The position numbers and the translations under genes were made by a program. This document shows, one piece after another, positions 1-7,141 of a DNA stretch of 64,000 bases; the first letter of the stretch is position 1, and every line of letters begins with the position of its first letter. Below the pieces are notes generated by a model. That model was not told where the DNA came from. It did not search any database and was given only the letters and a program-made list of their open reading frames with translations. The DNA is from JBGANR01 sp044222225 (GTDB lineage Bacteria; Actinomycetota; Actinomycetes; Mycobacteriales; Mycobacteriaceae). The DNA is taken from NCBI GenBank assembly GCA_044222225.1, contig JBGANR010000020.1, positions 1-64,000 on the forward strand. The letters are read 5' to 3'.

Positions 1-125
1 GGCCGGTGGTAGACTGGTATCGCATCGGTCACCTTTGGGTAGAGCTTGAGTGTGGTAACCCAATTCTCCCACGAGGTGGCCGATGCTTCAGTTAGCGACA
101 CGTCTATGGCCAAGTATCATCACCC

Positions 126-881
126 GTGAATAACTCCCTTTGTAAAAAGATTGGTCTCAATAATTCGATTGCCATCATTTCAACAGTCTTGTCGGTAGTG
201 TCCGCTGGAATCTCCATATACTACCAGGATAAATCTGATAATCATGCACAAGAGGCGCACGGCCAGGCTGTCTTGGCCAACAGCTATGCAGGACGTGCCG
301 ATGCACACGCCAGCGAGGCGAATGGCTATGCGAGCGAGGCTAACGGATACGCAAAGGAGGCCAATGGACTGCAATCGTCGGCCTTGGCGCAGCGCGGTGT
401 TAGGCTGAAGATACTTGAAAGTGGCGTCCTATTCGATTTTGGCGATAATAGACCGTCTAAGCCTGTTTACCGTGAGTATCTCGCTACTGGAGAGCCTTTA
501 GTAGTTTCCCGAGATGATATTGATGAAATACTACGAAACAAGCGTGGGAACATTTATTTGTATGCTCGCGTTGGAAATGACGGTGCGACGGACGCGACGA
601 TAGCAAAGGCGGGATTCTTGATAGAGGATGATCGCCATATCGCACTCGGAGGGGACGACCTGTACTGCTCAAGCAGTACGCCTGAGAATTACACGAACGA
701 CGAGTGTAAAAAGCCTTTACGGGCCGGACGTGAAACGCGGGTTACTGTGCGAATTACGCAAATCGTGGGCCAGATAGGCTCGGTTTCCTTCAACAAAGGC
801 CTGTCTATGTGCCTCATCCCTGAGGTATTTGATCCCTTCTGCTCAATGAATCCGCAAATCACTATCGAGCACCCTCGGTAG
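126..881 (+). CDS. hypothetical membrane-anchored protein with alanine-rich repeat
   Basis: No family recognised (251 aa, GTG start). A hydrophobic helix at about residues 13-33 looks like an uncleaved N-terminal anchor. It is followed by an Ala/Glu/Gly-rich stretch (about 38-90) containing three near-identical seven-residue units of the type (S/K)-E-A-N-G-Y-A, suggesting a stalk or coiled segment. The C-terminal 160 residues are mixed beta-type sequence with cysteines near the end. A TATCAT hexamer lies five bases before the GTG, so the message may be leaderless. It sits in the lower-GC island and converges with the HEPN gene, with about 20 bp between them. Membrane anchoring is inferred; the function is unknown. 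Confidence 0.6.
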   Translation: MNNSLCKKIGLNNSIAIISTVLSVVSAGISIYYQDKSDNHAQEAHGQAVLANSYAGRADAHASEANGYASEANGYAKEANGLQSSALAQRGVRLKILESGVLFDFGDNRPSKPVYREYLATGEPLVVSRDDIDEILRNKRGNIYLYARVGNDGATDATIAKAGFLIEDDRHIALGGDDLYCSSSTPENYTNDECKKPLRAGRETRVTVRITQIVGQIGSVSFNKGLSMCLIPEVFDPFCSMNPQITIEHPR

Positions 882-900
882 AAGGCCTCCAATTAGTTCA

Positions 901-1977
901 TCACTCCTCTGCGCATAACCATGCCGAAACGGCCATCTCTAGTGCAGTATCCGATGTCAAGCCGCGCTCTTTCGCTGCCGCGTTGAACCCATCGATAAGA
1001 TCTTGTGGAAGACGGCTTTTGAGTTCGACCTGATTTGATCTAATTGGCTTAGGCGCTTGAGTGAAGGCGGCTCGCTCAGCTGCGAACTCGTCAAACAGTT
1101 GCCGATAGTTCTCCTGGGTCGGCTGCATCGGTTGGCCTTGCTGGAACCATGGCAGCCGTTTGCACCGCTTGTGTTTAGACGTGGCAATGCCGCGATTATG
1201 AGCGAAGTCGTTTCTCATGTACCCCAGATCGCGCATGAGTGTGGAGGTGATCGCGCGTTCGGAACAGTTGTGAATAGCGGCAAGACGTTTTCGGTAGTTT
1301 AGCTCCCACTCGGCGTAGAAGGTAACAACCCACATCCCAGCGAAGCGGTGCTGCATCTGAGTTTTTGTTTCTTGGTTCATATCTGTCATATATTCGTTGA
1401 TGCTTGCCGTCCCTGGGTGGGCGGCGGCGCGTAGCGTGGGATAGTCGATAGTGCAGGTGCTCGGCTCGTCTGTTCGTATAAGGGTAAGAAGATCCAGGTA
1501 TTGTGGCGAGTTATCGCTTGTGTGAAGACGATCCTCCCACTGATCAAGTATTGAATTCATTATTCCCTGGTGGCCAAGTCGCGCTGCTAAAACAAGTACC
1601 TTCAGCGCGCGCTCCATCTCGTCAACGATTTCGTCCGCCGTTTCGGCATTGATTAATGAAACGTTCATCAGATCTCTCGCCTTCTTTACCAACCCAACGT
1701 AGCGCTTGAGCGGACGTACCTCTAGTACATCCGGATCCAGTTGACGGGCGGCATCGACCGCTGGCTTGATCCATAAATACAGCTGTGATCCTTCCGGTGG
1801 CTTCGACGTCTCCCAAGCGTCGAGCAATGGTGGTACGGTTGCATTGATCATGACACCGACGGCCTGGCCACTGGGAAACGTGGCGACCTGCTCCATCAAC
1901 GTGTAGGTCTGATCAAAGGCTGTTGTCACCTGGCGGAAGACATGTTGCCAGCGTTCGATAGATTCGTGCGTCGTCAT
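901..1977 (-). CDS. HEPN-motif protein with C-terminal ribbon-helix-helix-like segment
   Basis: Predicted 358 aa. The frame stays open upstream into the divergent gene, but the ATG at 1977 (M-T-T-H-E-S) fits best because a TACACT hexamer ends six bases before it (leaderless layout). The protein is helical. Residues about 255-260 read R-N-D-F-A-H, the R-(N/D/H)-x3-H signature of HEPN ribonucleases, preceded by an E-W-E-L-N-Y-R-K-R-L helix typical of that fold. The last 45 residues (V-E-L-K-S-R-L-P-Q-D-L-I-D then two helices) resemble a CopG/Arc-type ribbon-helix-helix DNA-binding segment. HEPN proteins often act as toxins or defence nucleases. The pairing with a divergent DUF4062 gene suggests a two-gene system, but the nuclease role is inferred from one motif. 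Confidence 0.6.
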   Translation of the reverse strand: MTTHESIERWQHVFRQVTTAFDQTYTLMEQVATFPSGQAVGVMINATVPPLLDAWETSKPPEGSQLYLWIKPAVDAARQLDPDVLEVRPLKRYVGLVKKARDLMNVSLINAETADEIVDEMERALKVLVLAARLGHQGIMNSILDQWEDRLHTSDNSPQYLDLLTLIRTDEPSTCTIDYPTLRAAAHPGTASINEYMTDMNQETKTQMQHRFAGMWVVTFYAEWELNYRKRLAAIHNCSERAITSTLMRDLGYMRNDFAHNRGIATSKHKRCKRLPWFQQGQPMQPTQENYRQLFDEFAAERAAFTQAPKPIRSNQVELKSRLPQDLIDGFNAAAKERGLTSDTALEMAVSAWLCAEE

Positions 1978-2003
1978 AGTTCGAGTGTAGCGACGGAGGG
2001 TTG

Positions 2004-2036
2004 ACCTAGGCGCGAGTACCTGGGACAGGGACCTGG
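2004..2036. promoter_or_regulatory. three direct repeats ACCT(A/G)G between divergent genes
   Basis: ACCTAG at 2004, ACCTGG at 2018 and ACCTGG at 2031 lie in the same orientation, 13-14 bp apart. They fall in the 91-bp gap between the HEPN/RHH gene and the DUF4062 gene. Ribbon-helix-helix repressors typically bind tandem direct repeats, so this may be the autoregulatory operator. The repeats are seen in the sequence; the role is inferred. Confidence 0.35.
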
Positions 2037-2068
2037 CACGATGGATGAGATGCGGGCTAGAATGTGTC

Positions 2069-2911
2069 ATGGGGTTTGATGCGCACGTACTTAAGGTAAT
2101 GATCTCCTCTCCTGGCGATACGTCAGAAGAAGTTGGGGCTGTGACCGATGCACTGCTTGGCTGGAATCGCTCACGCGCCGAGAGCGCCCAGACGATGTTT
2201 CTACCGAGGTTCTGGAAGGCAGACGCGGTCCCAATGCTGAGCGCGTCGGGTGGGCAGAGCGTGATAAATTCACAGCTGGTGGACGATGCAGACATGGTTA
2301 TCGCTCTGTTTGACTCGCGCCTTGGCCAAGCGACCGACGAGGCCGTGTCCGGCACCGTCGAGGAGATTGAACGTGCCAATGCAAGCGGAAAGCCAGTGCA
2401 TGTGTGGCTCTCAGACGAGCCGATCGATCGTCGGAAGATTAATCTCACTGAACTTGCCCGCCTTGAGAAGTTTCGCGAGGAATTGCAAGGAAAGGGTTTG
2501 TACGGCGAATATGCGGATCTGAACGACCTGGCTTATAAGGTGCGGGACGCCATAGAGCATGACGTAAACAATATGGGGCTCGGCGCGCCGACGGTCATTC
2601 GTAAGGGTGAGCATGCTTTGCCGCGACTCCGTGTCAATAGGGAGACTGATAATCGTGGAAGGGAGCACGCCTATCTCGCGCTCGAGAATAAGAGCGAGAC
2701 TGTAACGGCGTCTGCTTTGCAAGTGGACCTCGGCCCCTGGGAGAACTGCGTTTACAGGGAAGCGCACGAACCCTTTGATTTGCCGCCGCTCCAGAAAGTG
2801 CGTTGGTCGGCTGGTTTCTCAATGGGTGATCCTGGGCAGATCACAGCGGAACTGTCGTGGAATGAAGCAGGTGGCTCTCAGAGTGTAAGGCTGCCAGTTA
2901 CAAGCTTCTAA
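2069..2911 (+). CDS. DUF4062 (TIR-like fold) protein
   Basis: 280 aa from the ATG at 2069, which has a TAGAAT hexamer five bases upstream; an ATG at 2045 is also in frame. Residues 7-16 (L-K-V-M-I-S-S-P-G-D) and the later blocks I-N-S-Q-L-V-D-D-A-D, F-D-S-R-L-G and S-G-T-V-E-E-I-E followed by G-K-P-V are the conserved blocks of DUF4062 domains. That family has a TIR/nucleoside-deoxyribosyltransferase-like fold and recurs in prokaryotic immune genes. The Glu in S-G-T-V-E-E is in the place expected for a catalytic Glu. The C-terminal 100 residues are beta-rich, without helices, possibly a sensor or partner-binding domain. It is divergent from the HEPN gene and ends at a strong hairpin. Membership is fairly clear; NAD or nucleotide hydrolysis is inferred. 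Confidence 0.65.
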   Translation: MGFDAHVLKVMISSPGDTSEEVGAVTDALLGWNRSRAESAQTMFLPRFWKADAVPMLSASGGQSVINSQLVDDADMVIALFDSRLGQATDEAVSGTVEEIERANASGKPVHVWLSDEPIDRRKINLTELARLEKFREELQGKGLYGEYADLNDLAYKVRDAIEHDVNNMGLGAPTVIRKGEHALPRLRVNRETDNRGREHAYLALENKSETVTASALQVDLGPWENCVYREAHEPFDLPPLQKVRWSAGFSMGDPGQITAELSWNEAGGSQSVRLPVTSF

Positions 2912-2940
2912 GACGAACATCGTTTCTACCATTGATTGTA

Positions 2941-2978
2941 AGCGGAAGCCCGGCAGTCACGGCTGCCGGGCTTCCGCT
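2941..2978. terminator. perfect 16-bp hairpin, likely bidirectional terminator
   Basis: AGCGGAAGCCCGGCAG (2941-2956), a six-base loop, then its exact reverse complement (2963-2978). It lies 29 bp after the stop of the DUF4062 gene and 15 bp before the stop of the converging small gene. There is no T run on either side, so a Rho-assisted or intrinsic L-shaped-less actinobacterial terminator is assumed. Confidence 0.65.
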
Positions 2979-2993
2979 GGCACAGGCTCGTCG

Positions 2994-3443
2994 CTAGCCT
3001 TCCCGCCGGCGGCTCACTTCCGCCAGCTCCACGGCCACGCCACCCACCGCCCGCGAGAACTCCTCGTTGGCGATCGACATGCTGACGGTGAACAGGGCGG
3101 CGGCGATCTGCTTGATGGCGCGGGGCTTGATTGGGCCTGGGAGACCGTCGGGATCGTCATCCGCTGGTCGGCTGGCTGAACCACGGCTGAGCGAGACGGC
3201 CCGCTGGAGGCCCTCCCGTGTGGCCAGGGACCTGATCAGCTCGATCCCCCTGCCCGGCTCCGCTGCCTCCAGCGTCGCTGCCAGATCGATGCGAGTGATG
3301 ATCTGGTTGATGACGTCCATGTCATGCAGCCACCACGGATCGGGCTCCGGAGGTGGCCACGGCCACCTGTACTTGGGGATCAGAGGTGGGATGACGCCTT
3401 GGAGCCACGGTGGGCAGAGCGGATCGTAGATGTCATAGGGCAT
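2994..3443 (-). CDS. hypothetical protein, proline/tryptophan-rich N-terminus
   Basis: 149 aa. The ATG at 3443 is chosen because AGGAGG lies eight bases upstream; the frame is open further upstream without another good ribosome site. The N-terminus is unusual: residues 1-40 are rich in Pro, Trp and Tyr (M-P-Y-D-I-Y-D-P-L-C-P-P-W and Y-R-W-P-W-P-P-P-E-P-D-P-W-W). The C-terminal two thirds are predicted helical and Ala/Ile/Arg-rich, with no membrane segment. No family or catalytic motif recognised. It converges with the DUF4062 gene across a shared hairpin and is divergent from the coiled-coil gene. Island gene of unknown function. Confidence 0.6.
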   Translation of the reverse strand: MPYDIYDPLCPPWLQGVIPPLIPKYRWPWPPPEPDPWWLHDMDVINQIITRIDLAATLEAAEPGRGIELIRSLATREGLQRAVSLSRGSASRPADDDPDGLPGPIKPRAIKQIAAALFTVSMSIANEEFSRAVGGVAVELAEVSRRREG

Positions 3444-3590
3444 GGTGGTGCCTCCTGTTGCCGGTGCGCTGTTTGTTGCTTGCGCACCTTCGACGCTATG
3501 ACCAGCGACATGGAGAAAATAGCGTAGTCGCCTACGCAGAATAGTAATCATCCGTATGCGACGTGCCCGAGCGATATGGCCCGCCATACT

Positions 3591-3618
3591 TTCAATGCGT
3601 GGGCGATCGTCGTATAAT
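3591..3618 (+). promoter_or_regulatory. sigma70-type promoter with consensus -10
   Basis: TTCAAT (3591-3596), a 16-bp spacer, then a perfect TATAAT (3613-3618), with the ATG of the coiled-coil gene eight bases further on. The transcript would begin at or just before the start codon (leaderless). The AT-rich perfect -10 is unlike most promoters in this window. Confidence 0.55.
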
Positions 3619-3626
3619 GAAGATAT

Positions 3627-3950
3627 ATGACGAAAGATCAGTACGCTCAGCTATTTCAGTACATGGAGACGCAGTTTACTGCTCTTGGTGAACGGATGGA
3701 TGGAATGCAGGGGGATATCCGGCGCTTAGAGACCAATGTCCATCGTGACATTGCCCGCTTGGACGAGAAGATAGATGGAGTCGAGGAACGGCTGACTGCA
3801 CGAATCGATGGAGTTGAGCAGCGGCTGGATGGCATTGAAATATCGCAGAACGAGATCCTCAACGTCATTGGTGAGCGTTTCGGCCAGCATGAGGCATGGA
3901 TCGAGCAACTGGCAGAGGCGACGGGGACGGAGCTGCGCACAGCAGCATAG
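3627..3950 (+). CDS. small coiled-coil protein
   Basis: 107 aa, almost entirely coiled coil. From about residue 15 to 75 hydrophobic residues fall at a/d positions, and related units such as R-L-(E/D)-x-x-(V/I), E-K-I-D-G-V-E-E-R-L, A-R-I-D-G-V-E-Q-R-L and D-G-I-E are repeated every 11 residues. This suggests expansion of an 11-residue (hendecad-like) unit, as in Bdr or tail-fibre-like proteins. The C-terminus (G-Q-H-E-A-W-I-E-Q-L-A-E) is also helical. There is no catalytic motif. It is preceded by a consensus TATAAT promoter with no leader and followed by the convergent membrane protein gene. Likely oligomeric; partner and role unknown. Confidence 0.6.
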   Translation: MTKDQYAQLFQYMETQFTALGERMDGMQGDIRRLETNVHRDIARLDEKIDGVEERLTARIDGVEQRLDGIEISQNEILNVIGERFGQHEAWIEQLAEATGTELRTAA

Positions 3951-4017
3951 CAGAAGCAGCATCACCCACATATTGCTCGCTAAGTGGTGATGGCGATGCT
4001 TTCCTTCGGTAGAGAGG

Positions 4018-4548
4018 TTACGCTTTCTTGGCCGTGATTCTCTCGACCAGGCCGTGCAATGGTGCCGTGCCTGCGCCAATGACCAGTCCTGTAGCAAGTA
4101 CGTCCAGCCACGCGTTCTTATTCGACACGCCGACTGTCTTGAGAAGATAGAGCCCCATGTAGTCGGTAAATATGATCGCGATGACAGTTGCGATTGTCCA
4201 GAACCATGTGCTGCGGAGAGCCTCAATCAGCGTTAGGACGTCCTTGGTCGTAGCCGCGTCATCGCTTGTCTTATTCACCTCGTCTACAGTGACTTTGCCC
4301 TGGCCGCCTTGCGTGGTATCGAGAGCGCCGAGCAGCGCGTTCCTCTTGACCTCAAGTTCCTTTATCGTGCCATGAACGGTGTCCTTCGCTGTGAAGATCT
4401 TCGTAATTGGTTCGACAATGCGTTCGATCGCGAGTGCAACGGTAAAGAACATGGCGAATAGCGTCAGGCCCTCAGCTGCTTGTGGCGCCGCAATATTCTT
4501 GTAGTCATTGGTGTCTGGCGCGACGATGTAAACGGCAATTGCCACCAT
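4018..4548 (-). CDS. membrane protein, four predicted helices, 5' end uncertain
   Basis: 176 aa if begun at the only ATG (4548). Hydrophobic segments: about residues 1-10 (V-A-I-A-V-Y-I-V), 27-48 (G-L-T-L-F-A-M-F-F-T-V-A-L-A-I-E), 112-135 (F-W-T-I-A-T-V-I-A-I-I-F) and 145-165. Between the second and third lies a soluble Lys/Glu/Asp segment. The ATG falls inside the first membrane helix (the frame upstream reads G-S-V-L-L-S-F-A before it), so this start would leave a truncated helix. The true protein is probably longer and uses a non-standard start, or the gene has lost its 5' end. No family recognised. It converges with the coiled-coil gene. Confidence 0.5.
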   Translation of the reverse strand: MVAIAVYIVAPDTNDYKNIAAPQAAEGLTLFAMFFTVALAIERIVEPITKIFTAKDTVHGTIKELEVKRNALLGALDTTQGGQGKVTVDEVNKTSDDAATTKDVLTLIEALRSTWFWTIATVIAIIFTDYMGLYLLKTVGVSNKNAWLDVLATGLVIGAGTAPLHGLVERITAKKA

Positions 4549-4837
4549 GGCAAAAGAAAGGAGTACGCTTCCAATCTTCGTTACCAGTCGGCCGATGTTG
4601 CCAATGCCGACAAGTGGAGAAAATATTTTGGCATTGGGTGACGGCTGGATTGTTGTCAGCGCTCCGCCGGACTTTCCAGCTCGGAGGCTCGGTGGTTCTG
4701 GTTGAGGCGGAGGTGATTGATTCTGGATGCATTTCTGCGCGGCAGCAACATAGGCGGCTGCGACATTGGAGCTGTCAGGCAGGGAGCGACGGTTGCCATG
4801 TCGGTTCTCGTTTCGTTGAGAGAATCGCTTCCTCGGA
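4549..4837 (-). other. open upstream extension of the membrane protein frame lacking ATG/GTG/TTG
   Basis: The frame of the membrane gene stays open to a TAG at 4840-4842. The translated upstream part reads like real protein: N-V-A-A-A-Y-V-A-A-A-Q-K-C-I-Q, a Pro-rich linker, then F-S-P-L-V-G-I-G-N-I-G-R-L completing the first membrane helix. No ATG, GTG or TTG occurs in it; only CTG codons at 4587, 4659 and 4782 could serve. Either a CTG start is used or the 5' end was lost by mutation or recombination. Apart from this I see nothing between 4840 and 5015. Confidence 0.4.
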
Positions 4838-5015
4838 TTCTAGGTGCCGTTGATGATCGAAGAAAGAGCGTATGGCGTAAGGTTGTCTGCTGTTAGCTGC
4901 CCTGGTGTAGATTTGGCACTGGTAGCCTGCCGACCGATGTGACACGTGTGATGAATCCTGCACGAACGGCACCGACGGGCACGCAGTCTCGAGCGCTCTT
5001 CCGTACGTTCCGTAC

Positions 5016-5459
5016 CTACCCCGGCACTTGCTCCCACTCATGCGGCCCTCGCATAGCAACTCCCTGCTTGACGAGTGCGGCTCGCACCGTCATGTCGTTG
5101 ACATTGAGTTCGCTTCCGATGGTTGCGAGTGACTGCCCTGCTCTGTATAGGTGAGCAGCATGCTCGGCATCGTCGGGGGAGAGGCCCTGACGGCGCATGG
5201 CTGCTCTGTTTGCGTGGAGCAGCTTGAGGATTGTCTGCTTGCTCATGCCGGTCTCAGCGCACAGCTGGATGGAAGTCGCACCATCGTTGTAGCGACGGAC
5301 CAGCTCAGCGATCTGCTCGGAGGTGAGGTGTTGTTTGAGTCGGCGCTTCGGTGCTGGCCGTGGTATGCGTGGCTGGCTCGTGGCGAGCTGATCATCCAGC
5401 CGCCGCAACCGTTCCCTGAGGTTGACCTTCTTTGAGTAGGTTGTCAGGACGTCCACCAT
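5016..5459 (-). CDS. double helix-turn-helix DNA-binding protein
   Basis: 147 aa. Residues about 1-40 are basic (K-K-V-N-L-R-E-R-L-R-R-L). Residues about 45-90 form a resolvase/Hin-like HTH (L-T-S-E-Q-I-A-E-L-V-R-R-Y then G-M-S-K-Q-T-I-L-K-L-L). A second similar unit follows at about 93-140 (L-S-P-D-D-A-E-H-A-A-H-L-Y then L-N-V-N-D-M-T-V-R-A-A-L). There is no catalytic recombinase domain, so it may be a regulator or a directionality-type factor of the island. It is the last gene before the 5537 hairpin and the switch to high-GC DNA. The HTH assignment is fairly sure; the role is unknown. Confidence 0.6.
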   Translation of the reverse strand: MVDVLTTYSKKVNLRERLRRLDDQLATSQPRIPRPAPKRRLKQHLTSEQIAELVRRYNDGATSIQLCAETGMSKQTILKLLHANRAAMRRQGLSPDDAEHAAHLYRAGQSLATIGSELNVNDMTVRAALVKQGVAMRGPHEWEQVPG

Positions 5460-5536
5460 CGTGTATCTACTCGAATCAACGCCCGAAAAGGCGAGTTGAG
5501 CAGTCTATCTGTGCTGCCTGCTTCGCTGGGCGACTG

Positions 5537-5564
5537 AAGGCCCCTGCATCGCAGGGGCCTTTTC
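5537..5564. terminator. intrinsic terminator at right edge of island
   Basis: AAGGCCCCTGC (5537-5547), loop ATC, GCAGGGGCCTT (5551-5561), then T's. This is a perfect 11-bp stem with a short T tract on the plus strand and an A/T edge on the other. No plus-strand gene immediately upstream explains it; it may terminate plus-strand transcription leaving the island or belong to a vanished gene. The rest of 5460-5689 shows no gene. Confidence 0.6.
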
Positions 5565-5689
5565 TGTACTCGCCGTTGTGGTTGTGGCCGCCACGCGAAG
5601 GTCAGCGACGTCGTCGGAGAGGTGGGCGGCTTGGTCGCCGTGGTCATCGAGGTAGATGTGTCGTCGCGTCACGGACTTAGACTCGCCCC

Positions 5690-6247
5690 ATGGGACTTTT
5701 GACCTTCAGCATCAATGTCACGCTGGACGGGTGTGTCGACCATCAGGAGGGAATCGCCGACGACGAGACCCATGCCCACTTCACCCGCCTCATAGACCAG
5801 GCCGAGGCGATGCTGTGGGGCCGTGTCACCTACGAGATGATGGAGAGCTACTGGCCGGGGGTCGCCCGCGGAGACGAAGAGGCGCCGCCGGCGATGCGCG
5901 AGTGGGCGGTCAAGCTGGAGGCCAAGCCGAAGTACGTGGTGTCGTCCACGCGAAACGACTTTCCGTGGACCAACAGTCACCACATCGCCGGCGACCTGCG
6001 CACCGGCGTGCAGAACCTCAAGGACGCGACCCCGGCCGGCGTGCTGCTCGGTAGCGGCAAGCTCGCGACCGAGCTGGACCGGTTGGATCTGATCGACGAG
6101 TACAAGTTCCTCGTCCATCCCAGGATCGCCGGCCACGGTCCGACCCTGTATCAGGGCGGGCTGCCCAGCACGCGACGGCTCGAGCTGGTCTCGGCGAAGC
6201 CGCTCCGCAGCGGCGCGGTCGCCATGCACTACCGGCGCGAGCGCTGA
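5690..6247 (+). CDS. RibD C-terminal/dihydrofolate-reductase-like reductase
   Basis: 185 aa, typical length of the YyaP/RibD_C single-domain family. These proteins have a DHFR fold and usually reduce a small substrate with NADPH; the true substrate is mostly unknown. Recognisable blocks are N-V-T-L-D-G-C-V-D near the N-terminus, L-W-G-R-V-T-Y-E-M-M (about 43-52), Y-V-V-S-S-T, and L-L-G-S-G-K-L-A-T-E-L with L-I-D-E-Y-K-F-L-V-H-P in the C-terminal half. The ATG at 5690 starts the conserved first strand. It is the first gene of ordinary high-GC composition after the island and appears monocistronic. Confidence 0.8.
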   Translation: MGLLTFSINVTLDGCVDHQEGIADDETHAHFTRLIDQAEAMLWGRVTYEMMESYWPGVARGDEEAPPAMREWAVKLEAKPKYVVSSTRNDFPWTNSHHIAGDLRTGVQNLKDATPAGVLLGSGKLATELDRLDLIDEYKFLVHPRIAGHGPTLYQGGLPSTRRLELVSAKPLRSGAVAMHYRRER

Positions 6248-6312
6248 TTCGGAGCAGTGTCGACGCGGGAGGATCGATGTCGCGATAGGCAGCGAGTTCC
6301 GTCAGGCCGACC

Positions 6313-7092
6313 CTAGCCGCAGGTCGCGCGATGGCCGAGCCGATGGACCGCGTACGCGCGGATGGCTTCGGCCAGCCAGCTCGGCAGTTCCGGGTCGATA
6401 TCGGCGATCATGGCGTGCTGTCGAGGGTTGTCGAGCGTCGCGGCCAGGGCGTGGTAGGCGGCGGCGTCGGCAGGCCAGAGCGCTCGGACTCCCTCGTAGT
6501 GTTCGGCCATGAGGTCGAGGACATCGTGCTGTTCGGGTTTCAGCCCTGCAGCTCTGGCTGTGGAGAGTCGACGGAGCAGGTCGCGGCCTTGCTCGGCGGC
6601 CCGCTCGTGGTCCCGGCGAGTCCATGTGGCGGTAGTGGCCTCGGCGTGATCGAAATGCGCACGCACCCCATCGCCGAAGCGCGACGTCAGATCGGCCTCG
6701 AGCTCACGGGTGTGCCGTTTGAGGCCGATGAAGAACTCCTCGTCTTCAAGGCTGCTGTCGCCTCGAAGATCGTCGATGGTCCGGTCGATCGTGTCGATGA
6801 CCTGATCGAGGCGTGAGCGTTCGGTTCGGAGGCGTTCTCGATGTCGAAGGAGAAACGTCACCTCGTCGATGTCGCCGTCGAGCAACGTCCGGATGTCGGG
6901 CAGCGGCAGCCGCAGCTCGCGCAACAGCAGGATGCGTTGGAGGCGGAGCAACTCCTCGCGTCCGTACCAGCGATATCCGTTCGCGCTGATCCTGGACGGA
7001 CGCAGCAGGCCGATGTCGTCGTAGTGTCGCAGACTGCGGGCGGTGATGCCGGTCATGCGGGCGACGTCGCCGATCGACCGTTCCACACTCAC
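6313..7092 (-). CDS. MerR-family transcriptional regulator (TipA-like)
   Basis: 259 aa from GTG 7092 (V-S-V-E-R-S-I-G-D-V-A); a GTG two codons later is equally possible. Residues 5-75 are a MerR winged helix (I-G-D-V-A-R-M-T-G-I-T-A-R-S-L-R-H-Y-D-D-I-G-L-L, then S-A-N-G-Y-R-W-Y). A dimerising coiled coil follows (about 80-115), then an all-alpha C-terminal region resembling the TipAS effector domain, with H-Y-E-G-V and W-P near its end. It is divergent from an amidohydrolase gene whose promoter has the MerR-type layout, so it probably activates that gene in response to a small hydrophobic ligand and controls itself. Confidence 0.8.
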   Translation of the reverse strand: MSVERSIGDVARMTGITARSLRHYDDIGLLRPSRISANGYRWYGREELLRLQRILLLRELRLPLPDIRTLLDGDIDEVTFLLRHRERLRTERSRLDQVIDTIDRTIDDLRGDSSLEDEEFFIGLKRHTRELEADLTSRFGDGVRAHFDHAEATTATWTRRDHERAAEQGRDLLRRLSTARAAGLKPEQHDVLDLMAEHYEGVRALWPADAAAYHALAATLDNPRQHAMIADIDPELPSWLAEAIRAYAVHRLGHRATCG

Positions 7093-7102
7093 GCCTGTCT
7101 CT

Positions 7103-7134
7103 GTTGACCTTCTCGTTACGTCAACTTTTAGCGT
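7103..7134 (+). promoter_or_regulatory. MerR-type promoter/operator with 19-bp spacer
   Basis: GTTGAC (7103-7108) and GTCAAC (7120-7125) form a perfect inverted repeat. TTGACC (7104-7109) is the -35 and TAGCGT (7129-7134) the -10, separated by 19 bp, the overlong spacing that MerR activators need. The ATG at 7142 is seven bases after the -10, implying a leaderless message. The other arm supplies a TTGACG for the divergent regulator. Confidence 0.6.
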
Positions 7135-7141
7135 ACCGGGT

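Noticed and set aside
2069..2911. Calling the DUF4062 protein a proven NAD-cleaving TIR effector
   Set aside because: Only the fold-level motif pattern is visible; catalysis and substrate cannot be read from this sequence.
5460..5536. Possible tRNA 3' end or attachment core at the island edge
   Set aside because: No cloverleaf, no T-arm consensus, and no matching repeat was found at the left side of the window.
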